DNA from: Flavobacterium oncorhynchi
Lineage (GTDB): Bacteria; Bacteroidota; Bacteroidia; Flavobacteriales; Flavobacteriaceae
Direction of reading: 5' to 3'
DNA: 64,000 bases
NCBI RefSeq assembly: GCF_002217355.1
Contig: NZ_MUHA01000028.1
Span: 1-64,000, forward strand
In this document: positions 44,017 to 52,601 of the stretch, piece by piece
How the letters are laid out: the number at the start of each line of letters is the position of its first letter
How positions within the stretch are numbered: the first letter of the stretch is position 1
Made by a program: the position numbers and the translations under genes
The notes under the pieces: model-generated
Seen by the model: only the letters and a program-made list of their open reading frames with translations
Database searches by the model: none
What the model was told of the DNA's origin: nothing

Positions 44017-45366
44017 ATGTATAAAAAAATATTTTTTTTGGTTGGAGTGTTTGTATTATGTGGGTATCAATTTAAGAACCAAAATGACAAGTGGATTGTT
44101 GATATGAAACAAGAAATAAACGATTCTATAATTCTTAATTTTAGTTATGTAAATCCAAATCTATATTCAATAGATAGAGTCCCTCTTTTTAAAGAAAAAG
44201 TAATACGTAACTATACTGGAGTACCTATAAATGATTCTATAGCATACTATGTTAATAATGAAGAGGGTTTACAGTTTTATTGGGATTTATATAAAACTAA
44301 TGAATATAATAAAAGTGATTTTTTGAAATTAGTTAAAGAGATTGATATAGATACTCTAAAATTCTCTAAAAAACCTATAAAACAAGGTTTTGTCTCTATA
44401 GTAGGATTTTATAAAAATAAACAATTTATTATTGCAGATGCCAACAGAAATCAAAGATTTGATGATGATGTTAAATATGAGTTTGATATAAATTTTAGAA
44501 ATCATGCATTAGACAGCTTGGATGTTTTAAATAAACTACCTGTTACTGAATATAGCTATGAATTTTATCATAAAGGTAATATTCAAACTTATAAAAGGAA
44601 AATAATTTTATTTCCTAGCAAGTATCTTATACGTTATCAACTAAATGGAAAACAATTTGAATATTTATCAAGTTATAGATTCAAAGATTATTGGAAAGGA
44701 GAACAGCTAATAAATGATATAACTTACGAATTTTATTACCAAGCCCGTGATAATTATTTCGGAGCAATATACATCAAACCAAAAAAAATTCCTTTTAGTA
44801 AAGATGAATATTTTAATAATCAGTTTATGCACTATTCTAATGATACTATTGCAATTGGAGATGGTTACTTTAAAATAGATAGCATCAATAGAAATATATC
44901 TAAACTTTATTTAAGAAAAATTAAAGAGAATAAAGGAAAATATGGACAAGAAATCGGAAGCTATTTTGAAAACAGAGTTATTGAGGATTTAAATAATGGT
45001 CATTTTAAAACAGATTCGATACTTAGAAAACGAAAATACACATTAATTGACTTTTGGGGTACTTGGTGTGCTCCTTGTGTAAAGATGATTCCAAAACTAG
45101 TAGAGCTCCAAAATAAATTCCCTTTAAAATTAAGTATTATTAGTATAGCAAATGATGTAGATAAAAATAAAGTTAAAGAATATGTCCTAAAAAATGGAAT
45201 GAACTGGACAAATGGATTTATAAACAGAAATAAAAAAAGTTTACTTTTTGATGATTTAGCAATACAAGCATATCCGACCTATATTCTGTTAGATTCTAAT
45301 GGGAAAATTTTAATGAGAGGAAGTAGTTTTAAAGAATTTGAGAAAATAGAAAATAGTATAAAATAA
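44017..45366 (+). CDS. TlpA-like thioredoxin-domain protein with large N-terminal region
   Basis: 449 residues from the ATG at 44017; the frame begins 21 bases earlier at a TTG. A signal-like helix (MYKKIFFLVGVFVLCGYQF) leads. The first 320 residues are beta-rich, with a Cys in the signal and no known domain, possibly a binding module. The C-terminal 120 residues are a thioredoxin fold with the active site Trp350-Cys351-Ala352-Pro353-Cys354 in DFWGTWCAPCVKMIP and the cis-Pro in AIQAYPTYILL. Periplasmic disulfide reductase or isomerase; the Cys-rich peptide encoded just upstream is a plausible substrate. AT-rich codons compared with neighbours. Confidence 0.85.
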   Translation: MYKKIFFLVGVFVLCGYQFKNQNDKWIVDMKQEINDSIILNFSYVNPNLYSIDRVPLFKEKVIRNYTGVPINDSIAYYVNNEEGLQFYWDLYKTNEYNKSDFLKLVKEIDIDTLKFSKKPIKQGFVSIVGFYKNKQFIIADANRNQRFDDDVKYEFDINFRNHALDSLDVLNKLPVTEYSYEFYHKGNIQTYKRKIILFPSKYLIRYQLNGKQFEYLSSYRFKDYWKGEQLINDITYEFYYQARDNYFGAIYIKPKKIPFSKDEYFNNQFMHYSNDTIAIGDGYFKIDSINRNISKLYLRKIKENKGKYGQEIGSYFENRVIEDLNNGHFKTDSILRKRKYTLIDFWGTWCAPCVKMIPKLVELQNKFPLKLSIISIANDVDKNKVKEYVLKNGMNWTNGFINRNKKSLLFDDLAIQAYPTYILLDSNGKILMRGSSFKEFEKIENSIK

Positions 45367-45371
45367 TTTTC

Positions 45372-45738
45372 ATGAGCATTAATTCAAAGCCTCTTTTTTG
45401 ATATTTGGAAAAAGAAGGTATACAAGTTGATAAAGAGGATTTTTTATTACAGAATTTAATAACACCCCATTATCCTTCTATAATTAGCAATAGTAGATAC
45501 ACTAACATTTTTCAATATTCAAAATGGAGTGGTTCGGGTAGATGTATCTGAAATAGAATTATTACCGGATCGCTTCATTGCACTTTTGATAGAAGAAAAA
45601 ATTACTTCTAGTGCTCAGTATTATTTTGTTGAACAAAAGGGTGAAAATTATTACTATACAAAAGACAAAATTGCTATTAAAATATCTAAATCCGTTTTTG
45701 CTAACACTACTTATTGCTGCAGAAAACTTATAAACTAA
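45372..45738 (+). pseudogene. Broken C39-like/VKOR family gene fragment
   Basis: Frame 1 from the ATG at 45372 reads MSINSKPLF, a stop (TGA at 45399), then YLEKEGIQVDKEDFLLQ and NLITPHYPSI. At about 45484 the coding character moves to the +1 frame: LAIVDTLTFFNIQNGVV, then RVDVSEIELLPDRFIALL and a short tail ending at 45738. Joined, this matches the remembered N-terminal C39-like domain of Bacteroidota vitamin K epoxide reductase family proteins, whose pattern is HPDYPSLLAISDTL then ELSEIELLP. The membrane VKOR part is missing. So: one nonsense codon, one frameshift and a 3' truncation. It follows the TlpA-like gene by five bases. Confidence 0.7.
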
Positions 45739-45870
45739 ACTTTTTTTATTTTTTCAATAATTCGAGTTTTACTTTCTATTACTACCCTTAAGGATTTATT
45801 TGGTGCTGTAACTTCTGTAACATTACATCCGAACTGGTGCGAGTTTCTAGCTCGTGAATACTTATGTTGA

Positions 45871-45899
45871 AACTTTCCAATAAATTTTATTGGGAAGTT
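45871..45899. repeat. Inverted repeat beside tRNA-Arg
   Basis: AACTTTCCAATA (45871-45882) pairs with TATTGGGAAGTT (45888-45899) with one wobble. It overlaps a short direct repeat GGGAAGTTT (45892 and 45904). It sits on the 3' side of the tRNA, where integrases act. No further support for an attachment site. Confidence 0.4.
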
Positions 45900-45961
45900 T
45901 GTGGGGAAGTTTTGAAAAATTTATATCATCACAGATAGTTCAATTAGCAAATAATTAGACA

Positions 45962-45996
45962 TAAAAAAAATCCCATTTCGTTAGAAATGGGATTTT
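45962..45996 (-). terminator. Terminator of tRNA-Arg
   Basis: On the minus strand AAATCCCATTTC and GAAATGGGATTT (45968-45995) form a stem followed by a T run (A run 45963-45970 on the plus strand), directly after the tRNA 3' end. Confidence 0.8.
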
Positions 45997-46003
45997 AATT
46001 TTG

Positions 46004-46077
46004 TGACCTCGACTGGATTCAAACCAGTAACCTTCTGAGCCGTAATCAGATGCGCTATTCAGTTGCGCCACGAGGCC
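46004..46077 (-). tRNA. tRNA-Arg (anticodon ACG)
   Basis: Minus strand folds as a 74-nt cloverleaf: acceptor GGCCTCG with CGAGGTC (one G-T), D arm GCGC/GCGC with a nine-base loop, anticodon arm TCTGA-TTACGGC-TCAGA with anticodon ACG, variable AGGTT, T arm ACTGG-TTTGAAT-CCAGT, discriminator A. CCA is not encoded. A TTG-N19-TATCTTTG promoter lies 60 bases upstream. Confidence 0.96.
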
Positions 46078-46134
46078 TTTTTTATTATCAATTAGCTAAT
46101 TTTTTGTAGCTTTGTTGATTGCTTATTGCGGGTG

Positions 46135-46164
46135 CAAAGATAGACATAAATGTGAGATATACAA
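46135..46164 (-). promoter_or_regulatory. Promoter of tRNA-Arg
   Basis: On the minus strand TTG (46162-46164 complement), 19 bases, then TATCTTTG (46135-46142 complement): an exact TTG-N19-TAnnTTTG match pointing to the tRNA. It lies inside the divergent leader of apt, which has a possible TAGCTTTG box of its own at 46107. Confidence 0.7.
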
Positions 46165-46192
46165 GAGAAAAATAACATAAAAATAAAAAAAA

Positions 46193-46705
46193 ATGCAGAT
46201 TAAAAATTATATACGTGATATTCAAGACTTTCCAAAAAAAGGAATTTTATTTAAAGATATCACTCCGCTGCTAAATGACCCAATTGCAAGAAAAGAATGC
46301 CTTGAAATTTTAGTAAAATCATTAAAAGATCAAAAAATTGATAAAGTGGTAGGAGCGGAGAGCCGCGGGTTTTTCTTCGGAATGTTATTAGCGCAGGAAT
46401 TAAACGCTGGCTTTATTCCAGTAAGAAAGCCAAATAAACTGCCGTATGAGGCGATTTCTGCTTCGTATGAACTCGAATATGGTTCTGATAATTTAGAGAT
46501 GCATATAGACGCTATAAAGAAGGGAGAACGTATTTTGATTCATGATGATGTTTTAGCAACAGGAGGAACCGCAAAAGCAGTTTGTGAACTTGTAGAAAAG
46601 CTGGGCGGTGAAATTGTACAATGCAATTTTTTAATGGAGTTATCTTTTCTAAACGGTCGTGAAAAAATTAAAGACTATCCAATCTTCTCTGCGATTACTT
46701 ATTAA
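46193..46705 (+). CDS. apt: Adenine phosphoribosyltransferase
   Basis: 170 residues, the normal length. PRPP-binding site is seen as RILIHDDVLATGGTAKA, with the N-terminal FPKKGILFKDITPLL typical of the enzyme, VGAESRGFFFG as the flexible loop and EYGSDNLEMH before the catalytic part. It converts adenine and PRPP to AMP in purine salvage, cytosolic. Gene stands alone between tRNA-Arg and pheT. Confidence 0.97.
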   Translation: MQIKNYIRDIQDFPKKGILFKDITPLLNDPIARKECLEILVKSLKDQKIDKVVGAESRGFFFGMLLAQELNAGFIPVRKPNKLPYEAISASYELEYGSDNLEMHIDAIKKGERILIHDDVLATGGTAKAVCELVEKLGGEIVQCNFLMELSFLNGREKIKDYPIFSAITY

Positions 46706-46729
46706 GTGCTAAAAGGTATTGAATAAAAA

Positions 46730-46766
46730 AAATCCCAATTCTAAAATTAATTCAGAATTGGGATTT
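46730..46766. terminator. Bidirectional terminator between apt and pheT
   Basis: AAATCCCAATTCT (46730-46742) pairs with AGAATTGGGATTT (46754-46766), with A and T runs on the outer sides, serving both convergent genes. Confidence 0.85.
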
Positions 46767-46784
46767 ATTATTTCTAATGCTTTT

Positions 46785-49205
46785 TTATCTTAAACTTGCT
46801 CCAAGTTCAGTTTCAAAAGTCTGTTGCAGCTTAGACATGATTTTATCAATCTGAGCATCAGTAAGCGTTTTAGTATTGTCTTGAATTGTAAAACTCAAAG
46901 CATACGATTTTTTACCTTCGGGAAGTTTTTCACCTTCATAAACGTCAAATAAATTAATGTCTTTTAAAAGTGTTTTTTCAGTTTGCTTAGCCAAGTTAAA
47001 AATACTTTCGTACGTTGTGTTTTTATCAATCAATAAGGCTAAATCTCTACGTACTTCAGGGTATTTAGGAATCTCAGTATATTTAATTTTTCCAGTAATG
47101 ATTTTCAAAATTAAATTCCAGTTAAAATCGGCATAATACACATCTTGTTTTATTCCAAAGTGCTTTAAAATAGATTTCTTAATTACTCCAGCTTCTACTA
47201 ATACATCATTATTATAAGTAATTGCAGTTCCTTCAGAAAACACATCCGATTGTACTGGTGCATTCGAGATTTTTTCAATTCCTAAACGTGCCAATATACC
47301 TTTTACATATCCTTTCAATAAGAAAAAGTCAGTTCCTTTTTGCGGATTTGTCCAAGATTCTTTGTTTCTGTTTCCAGAGATTAATAAAGTCAAATGTTTG
47401 TGTTCTTCGTAACCGCTTAGAAACTTATGGTATGTTTTTCCGAATTCAAATAATTTTAAATCAGAATTACGTCTGTTAATATTATACGAAACAGCTTCAA
47501 GTCCAGAAAACAATAGAGATTGGCGTAATGCTGCTAAATCACTGCTTAATGGGTTTAGCATTAATACATTGTGCTCTTCTTTTAAAACAGTCGATAATTT
47601 TGCATATGAAGCTGTTGTTAAAGAGTTTGCCATCATTTCATGAAAACCTTGCGAATTCAATTGTGAAGCGATTGTATTTTGTACTTTATAGTCTTCGGTT
47701 CTTGGCGAATTTGCAACCGTCGCATTGAATTTCTTAGAGAAATTAATATTGTTGTAACCGTAAACTCTTAGAATTTCTTCGATTACATCAATTTCACGCT
47801 GAACGTCTACACGATAAGCAGGAATAGTAAGTCCTAAACCAGAATCAGAAACACTATTTACTTTAATATCTAAAGAAACTAATATTTTTTTGATGGTATC
47901 TTTTGGAATTTCTTGTCCAATGATTTTTGAAACATGGCTGAAATTCAATACAACAGCAAAATCTTCTACTTTTTTAGGATAAACCTCTATAACATCTGAA
48001 GTTATTTTTCCGCCCGCCACTTCTTGAATTAAAAGCGCTGCACGTTTCAAAGCATATTCTGTAATAGTTGGGTCAATACCTCTTTCAAATCTAAAAGAAG
48101 CATCAGTATTCAATTGATGCCTTTTTGCCGTTTTACGAACACTTACCGCATCAAAATAAGCGCTTTCAAGAAATATAGTTGTTGTACCTTCAGATACACC
48201 AGATTTTTTACCTCCAAAAACTCCTGCGATACAAAGCGGTCCTTTTTCGTCGCAAATCATCAAATCCTCTTTATGTAATGTTCTTTCAACATCATCTAAA
48301 GTCGTGAATTTTGTTCCCTCAGGAAGTGTTTTTACAATAACTTTTCCGTTAATTTTTGCTGCATCAAAAGCATGCAGAGGCTGCCCTAATTCATGCAATA
48401 CATAATTAGTAACATCAACAATATTGTTTTTTGGAGTTAAACCAATAGCTTTTAATCGATCTTGCAGCCAACTTGGAGATTCTTGCACTGTAATTCCAGA
48501 AATCGTTACACCGCAATATCTAGGAGCCAAAAGTGGTTCCTCGACATTAACATCTATTTTCAGCGTACGCATGTCTACTCTAAAATTGCTTACAGAAGGT
48601 GTAATCAATTCTATATTTACACCACGTTGCAGCATTCCTGCTCTTAAATCACGCGCAGTACCAAAATGGCTCATCGCATCGGCACGATTTGGAGTTAATC
48701 CAATTTCAAAAACTTCATCATTTGTAATTTGAAAAACTTCGGCAGCTGGAGTTCCTGGAACTAATTTATCGTCTAGAACCATAATTCCGTCATGACCAGT
48801 ACCAAGACCTAACTCATCTTCGGCGCAAATCATTCCGTGACTTTCCTGTCCGCGAATTTTACCTTTTTTAATAGTAAAATCACCGCCGTCTTTATCGTAT
48901 AAAACAGTTCCAATAGTTGCGACAGGAACTTTTTGTCCTGCAGCGACATTTGCAGCACCGCAAACAATTTGTATAGGCGCTTCTAAACCAATATTTACAG
49001 TTGTAACTTTTAATCTGTCGGCATCAGGGTGTTTTTCGCAAGTCAGTACGTGTCCTACAACAACCCCTTCTAAACCGCCTTTAATAGATTGGTATTTTTC
49101 GACAACTTCAACCTCAAGACCTAAATCTGTCAGTAATTCTGAAGTTTCTGCAGATGTCCAATCTGTTTTAATGAATTGTTTTAACCAGTTGTAAGATATT
49201 TTCAT
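46785..49205 (-). CDS. pheT: Phenylalanine--tRNA ligase beta subunit
   Basis: 806 residues, the usual size. N-terminal tRNA-binding OB domain about 40-150 (VGHVLTCEKHPDADRLKVTT), B3/4 domain (about 210-390, DVTNYVLHELGQPLHAFD), B5 domain (about 405-475), synthetase core (about 490-680) and the C-terminal ferredoxin-fold anticodon-binding domain (about 710-806, YPEVRRDLALLID). With the PheS alpha subunit, encoded elsewhere, it charges tRNA-Phe. pheS is not adjacent, as is common in this phylum. Confidence 0.97.
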   Translation of the reverse strand: MKISYNWLKQFIKTDWTSAETSELLTDLGLEVEVVEKYQSIKGGLEGVVVGHVLTCEKHPDADRLKVTTVNIGLEAPIQIVCGAANVAAGQKVPVATIGTVLYDKDGGDFTIKKGKIRGQESHGMICAEDELGLGTGHDGIMVLDDKLVPGTPAAEVFQITNDEVFEIGLTPNRADAMSHFGTARDLRAGMLQRGVNIELITPSVSNFRVDMRTLKIDVNVEEPLLAPRYCGVTISGITVQESPSWLQDRLKAIGLTPKNNIVDVTNYVLHELGQPLHAFDAAKINGKVIVKTLPEGTKFTTLDDVERTLHKEDLMICDEKGPLCIAGVFGGKKSGVSEGTTTIFLESAYFDAVSVRKTAKRHQLNTDASFRFERGIDPTITEYALKRAALLIQEVAGGKITSDVIEVYPKKVEDFAVVLNFSHVSKIIGQEIPKDTIKKILVSLDIKVNSVSDSGLGLTIPAYRVDVQREIDVIEEILRVYGYNNINFSKKFNATVANSPRTEDYKVQNTIASQLNSQGFHEMMANSLTTASYAKLSTVLKEEHNVLMLNPLSSDLAALRQSLLFSGLEAVSYNINRRNSDLKLFEFGKTYHKFLSGYEEHKHLTLLISGNRNKESWTNPQKGTDFFLLKGYVKGILARLGIEKISNAPVQSDVFSEGTAITYNNDVLVEAGVIKKSILKHFGIKQDVYYADFNWNLILKIITGKIKYTEIPKYPEVRRDLALLIDKNTTYESIFNLAKQTEKTLLKDINLFDVYEGEKLPEGKKSYALSFTIQDNTKTLTDAQIDKIMSKLQQTFETELGASLR

Positions 49206-49448
49206 GTTAGCTTTATTATTCTTGTATGAGGTTACAAATATAAGAATTGCGTATTGTAGTAAGAAACAATTTATTTGGTTTTTTCGAGTAAGACTTTTTT
49301 TAAACTAAATGACTAGAGGTCAATATAAAATCATATTTAGTATTAATTTTTTAATAAAAATTCATTAAAAATTAGATAAAAAAATGAATGTGTAATTTTT
49401 GTGCTATTAGATGAATGAATAATGCTATTCTGTTTCTAATTATGAAAC

Positions 49449-49456
49449 TAAATTTG
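49449..49456 (+). promoter_or_regulatory. Promoter -7 box for the aldehyde dehydrogenase
   Basis: TAAATTTG matches TAnnTTTG, 25 bases before the preferred ATG at 49481. Initiation here would exclude the two upstream ATG codons of the same frame. Confidence 0.5.
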
Positions 49457-49480
49457 ATACAAATCAAAAATTTACTAATT

Positions 49481-50986
49481 ATGAGCACTACCACACAAAG
49501 ACCTGAATTTAAGGCAAAATATGACAATTACATAAACGGAAAATTTACGGCTCCAATTTCAGGAGAGTATTTTGACGTAGTTTCTCCAATAGATGGAAAA
49601 GTGTTTACCAAAGCGGCTCACTCAGGCAAAGGAGATTTAGAAAAAGCAGTAGACGCAGCTCATGAAGCATTTAAAACTTGGGGAAAAACATCGGTAACAG
49701 AACGAAGCATTTTACTTAATAAAATTGCACAAAAAATTGAAGATAATCTAGAGTACATAGCCACTGTTGAAACTATTGATAACGGAAAACCTATTCGTGA
49801 AACTCTTGCTGCTGATATTCCGCTGGCAATAGATCATTTTAGATATTTTGCAGGTGTAATTCGTGCCGAAGAAAGCTCGATTTCCGAATTGGATTCGCAG
49901 ACAGTTTCAATAGCTTTAAGCGAACCATTAGGAGTTGTTGCTCAGATTATTCCGTGGAATTTCCCAATTTTAATGGCCGTTTGGAAAATCGCTCCAGCCC
50001 TTGCAGCAGGAAATACCATAGTTCTAAAACCTGCAGAAAGTACACCTATATCTATTATGGTGTTAATGGAACTTATTGGAGATATTCTTCCTCCGGGAGT
50101 TTTAAACATTGTAAATGGTTTTGGCGCTGAACTTGGTCGCCCATTGGTTACCAATAAAAAAGTTTCGAAGGCCGCATTTACTGGATCTACAACAACAGGT
50201 CGTTTAGTAATGCAATATGCAACCGAAAATATTATTCCAGTTACTTTAGAATTGGGAGGGAAATCACCTAATATTTTCTTTCCATCTGTAGCAGATCACG
50301 ATGATGATTTCTTCGATAAAGCCATTGAAGGTGCAGTTTTATTCGCTTTAAATCAAGGTGAAATTTGTACGTGTCCGTCAAGATTATTAGTTCATGAAGA
50401 TATTTATGACAAGTTTATTGCCAAAGTAATTGAAAGAACTGAAGCTATTGTTGCTGGAAATCCATTAGACAAATCCACTATGATTGGAGCGCAGACCTCT
50501 TTAGTTCAGAAAGAAAAAATTATGTCCTATATAAAATTAGGTAAAGAAGAAGGGGCAGAATTATTAACAGGAGGTGATGCAAATCATTTAGGCGGAGATC
50601 TTGAAGGTGGTTATTACATAAAACCAACTTTATTTAAAGGCCATAACAAAATGAGAATTTTTCAGGAAGAGATTTTTGGACCAGTCTTAGCGGTAACAAC
50701 TTTTAAAACTACCGAGGAAGCTATCGAAATTGCTAATGATACAATGTACGGATTAGGAGCAGGAGTATGGACACGTGATGCGCATGAAATCTACCAAGTT
50801 CCTAGAGCAATTCAATCTGGTCGTGTATGGATTAATCAATATCATTCTTATCCGGCAGGAGCACCGTTTGGAGGTTATAAACAATCTGGAATTGGTCGCG
50901 AAAATCATAAAATGATGTTGAGTCAATACCGTCAAACAAAAAACATGCTTATTTCTTATGATAAAAAGAAATTAGGTTTCTTCTAG
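49481..50986 (+). CDS. Aldehyde dehydrogenase (ExaC/acetaldehyde dehydrogenase type)
   Basis: 501 residues from the ATG at 49481 (MSTTTQRPEFK); two earlier ATGs lie before the -7 box. NAD-binding and catalytic motifs: VAQIIPWNFPILMAVWK, FTGSTTTGRLV, the Glu block LELGGKSPN, and Cys296 in NQGEICTCPSR (catalytic). The GE-x-CTCPSR form points to the acetaldehyde/ExaC class. It oxidises aldehydes to acids with NAD. The zinc alcohol dehydrogenase, DUF779 and AraC genes that follow form an alcohol-aldehyde oxidation locus. Confidence 0.94.
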   Translation: MSTTTQRPEFKAKYDNYINGKFTAPISGEYFDVVSPIDGKVFTKAAHSGKGDLEKAVDAAHEAFKTWGKTSVTERSILLNKIAQKIEDNLEYIATVETIDNGKPIRETLAADIPLAIDHFRYFAGVIRAEESSISELDSQTVSIALSEPLGVVAQIIPWNFPILMAVWKIAPALAAGNTIVLKPAESTPISIMVLMELIGDILPPGVLNIVNGFGAELGRPLVTNKKVSKAAFTGSTTTGRLVMQYATENIIPVTLELGGKSPNIFFPSVADHDDDFFDKAIEGAVLFALNQGEICTCPSRLLVHEDIYDKFIAKVIERTEAIVAGNPLDKSTMIGAQTSLVQKEKIMSYIKLGKEEGAELLTGGDANHLGGDLEGGYYIKPTLFKGHNKMRIFQEEIFGPVLAVTTFKTTEEAIEIANDTMYGLGAGVWTRDAHEIYQVPRAIQSGRVWINQYHSYPAGAPFGGYKQSGIGRENHKMMLSQYRQTKNMLISYDKKKLGFF

Positions 50987-51013
50987 AAAACATTATCCCT
51001 ATTAATATAAACC

Positions 51014-51051
51014 TGAGCATAATAAGTTAATCTATTTATTTATTATGCTCA
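51014..51051 (+). promoter_or_regulatory. Hairpin between aldehyde and alcohol dehydrogenase genes
   Basis: TGAGCATAATAA (51014-51025) pairs with TTATTATGCTCA (51040-51051). There is no T tract after it, so it may be an mRNA stability or attenuation hairpin. The upstream-most ATG of the next frame (51045) lies within its 3' arm, which argues for starting at 51069. Confidence 0.6.
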
Positions 51052-51068
51052 TTAAATCAATCTTTGTT

Positions 51069-52103
51069 ATGTTACCAAAAACAATGAAAGCAGCAGTTAT
51101 TAGAGAATTTGGTTCTCTTTTAAAAATTGAAGAAGTTGAAGTAAAACGACCGGGAAGAAATGAAATTCTTGTAAAAGTGATTGCAAGTGGTGTTTGTCAT
51201 ACCGATTTGCACGCCGTTGAAGGCGATTGGCCGGTAAAACCAAAAATGCCGTTAATTCCCGGACACGAAGCTGTCGGTTATGTTGCAGCTGTGGGTCAAG
51301 ATGTGAAAAATGTTAAGGAGGGTGATGCTGTAGGAGTGCCTTGGCTTTACAGCGCTTGCGGCGGCTGTGACCAATGTATTACTGGATGGGAAACATTATG
51401 CGACAGTCAGCAAAATGGAGGTTATAGTGTAGACGGCGGTTTTGCCGAATTTGTAATTGCTGATGCAAGATATGTTGGAATTCTACCTTCAAATGTAAAT
51501 TTTATGGAAATGGCTCCAATACTTTGTGCCGGAGTTACTGTTTATAAAGGTCTAAAAGAAACAGAAGTGAAACCTGGAGAATGGGTAGCAATTTCTGGAA
51601 TTGGCGGACTAGGCCACGTTGCAGTACAATATGCAAAGGCAATGGGAATGCATGTTGCTGCAATTGATGTTGCCGATGATAAACTTAACCTGGCAAAAAA
51701 ACTAGGTGCGGACTTAGTAGTTAATGCAAAAAATCAAAATCCTGGAGAATATTTGAAAAAGGAAGTCGGTGGGATGCATGGGGCATTGGTAACTGCAGTT
51801 TCTCCTATAGCTTTCAAGCAAGGTCTTGAAACCTTAAGAAGAAAAGGTACAATGGCACTCAACGGACTTCCACCAGGTAATTTTGATTTATCTATTTTTG
51901 ATACGGTTTTAAACCGAATTACAATTCGAGGCTCCATCGTTGGTACTCGTAAGGATATGAAAGAAGCAATAGAATTTGCCACCGAAGGAAAGGTAAAAGC
52001 TACTGTAACTGCCGAAAAACTGGAAAACATTAATACCGTTTTTGATAAAATGAAAAAAGGTCAGATTGAAGGACGAGTCGTTCTTGATATCGCAAATATT
52101 TAA
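51069..52103 (+). CDS. adhP: Zinc-dependent alcohol dehydrogenase (AdhP type)
   Basis: 344 residues from the ATG at 51069 (MLPKTMKAAV); 51045 and 51084 are alternative starts. Catalytic zinc ligands in GVCHTDLHAVEGDWP and PLIPGHEAVG, structural zinc cysteines in ACGGCDQCITGWETLC, and the NAD loop SGIGGLGHVAVQYAKAMG. It interconverts ethanol (and other primary alcohols) with aldehydes. It follows the aldehyde dehydrogenase gene and precedes DUF779, giving a two-step oxidation route. Confidence 0.95.
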   Translation: MLPKTMKAAVIREFGSLLKIEEVEVKRPGRNEILVKVIASGVCHTDLHAVEGDWPVKPKMPLIPGHEAVGYVAAVGQDVKNVKEGDAVGVPWLYSACGGCDQCITGWETLCDSQQNGGYSVDGGFAEFVIADARYVGILPSNVNFMEMAPILCAGVTVYKGLKETEVKPGEWVAISGIGGLGHVAVQYAKAMGMHVAAIDVADDKLNLAKKLGADLVVNAKNQNPGEYLKKEVGGMHGALVTAVSPIAFKQGLETLRRKGTMALNGLPPGNFDLSIFDTVLNRITIRGSIVGTRKDMKEAIEFATEGKVKATVTAEKLENINTVFDKMKKGQIEGRVVLDIANI

Positions 52104-52113
52104 TTGGTAATGC

Positions 52114-52156
52114 AAAAAGCAGTAAATTTATAACAATAAGTTTACTGCTTTTTTAA
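52114..52156 (+). terminator. Rho-independent terminator after adhP
   Basis: AAAAAGCAGTAAA (52114-52126) pairs with TTTACTGCTTTTT (52141-52153) with a T run. It lies 15 bases before the DUF779 start, so DUF779 may be transcribed separately or by read-through. Confidence 0.8.
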
Positions 52157-52168
52157 ATTGTAAAAGTC

Positions 52169-52543
52169 ATGGTTAAAAGAATTGAAGCCACACAAGAAGC
52201 TGTCGAATTAATTAAAATTCTAAAGGAAAAACATGGCGATTTAATGTTTTACCAAGCCGGAGGATGTTGTGAAGGCACGCAGCCGCAGTGTTTTGAAAAA
52301 GGCGGTTACTATCAGCGAATAGGTGATGTTTGTATCGGGACTATTGAAGATACTGAATTTTGGGTTGATAATGATTTGTATGAATATTGGAAGCATTCGC
52401 ATTTTACACTTAAAGTTATTGATGCTTTTGGTGTTGGTGGTTTCTCTTTGGAAACACCTCTGAAAAAAACATTCCAAATTGAATATAGAATCTTTACTGA
52501 AGAAGAGGAAAAAGATTTAGAACCTGTAAAAATTTTTGAATAA
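52169..52543 (+). CDS. DUF779 domain protein
   Basis: 124 residues. Signature LMFYQAGGCCEGTQPQC near residue 30, then EFWVDNDLYEYWKHSHFTLKV and GGFSLETPLKKTF. DUF779 proteins are known as partners of acetaldehyde dehydrogenase genes of this class and are of unknown function; the conserved CCEG cysteines suggest a metal or redox role. Here it sits right after the alcohol dehydrogenase gene, consistent with that pairing. Confidence 0.93.
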   Translation: MVKRIEATQEAVELIKILKEKHGDLMFYQAGGCCEGTQPQCFEKGGYYQRIGDVCIGTIEDTEFWVDNDLYEYWKHSHFTLKVIDAFGVGGFSLETPLKKTFQIEYRIFTEEEEKDLEPVKIFE

Positions 52544-52601
52544 GTTTTTAAAAAAGGGACAAAGGTTCAGAGAGGCAAAGAGACAAAAGTTTTGTAGGGT
52601 T

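Noticed and set aside
45529..45738. 69-codon open frame as a separate gene
   Set aside because: Its sequence joins in order to the preceding frame across a one-base shift, so it is the second half of a broken gene and not an independent one.
45864..45938. Integrase C-terminal remnant near tRNA-Arg
   Set aside because: A 24-codon frame (ending CGEVLKNLYHHR) was considered, but it has no catalytic motif and is too short to assign.
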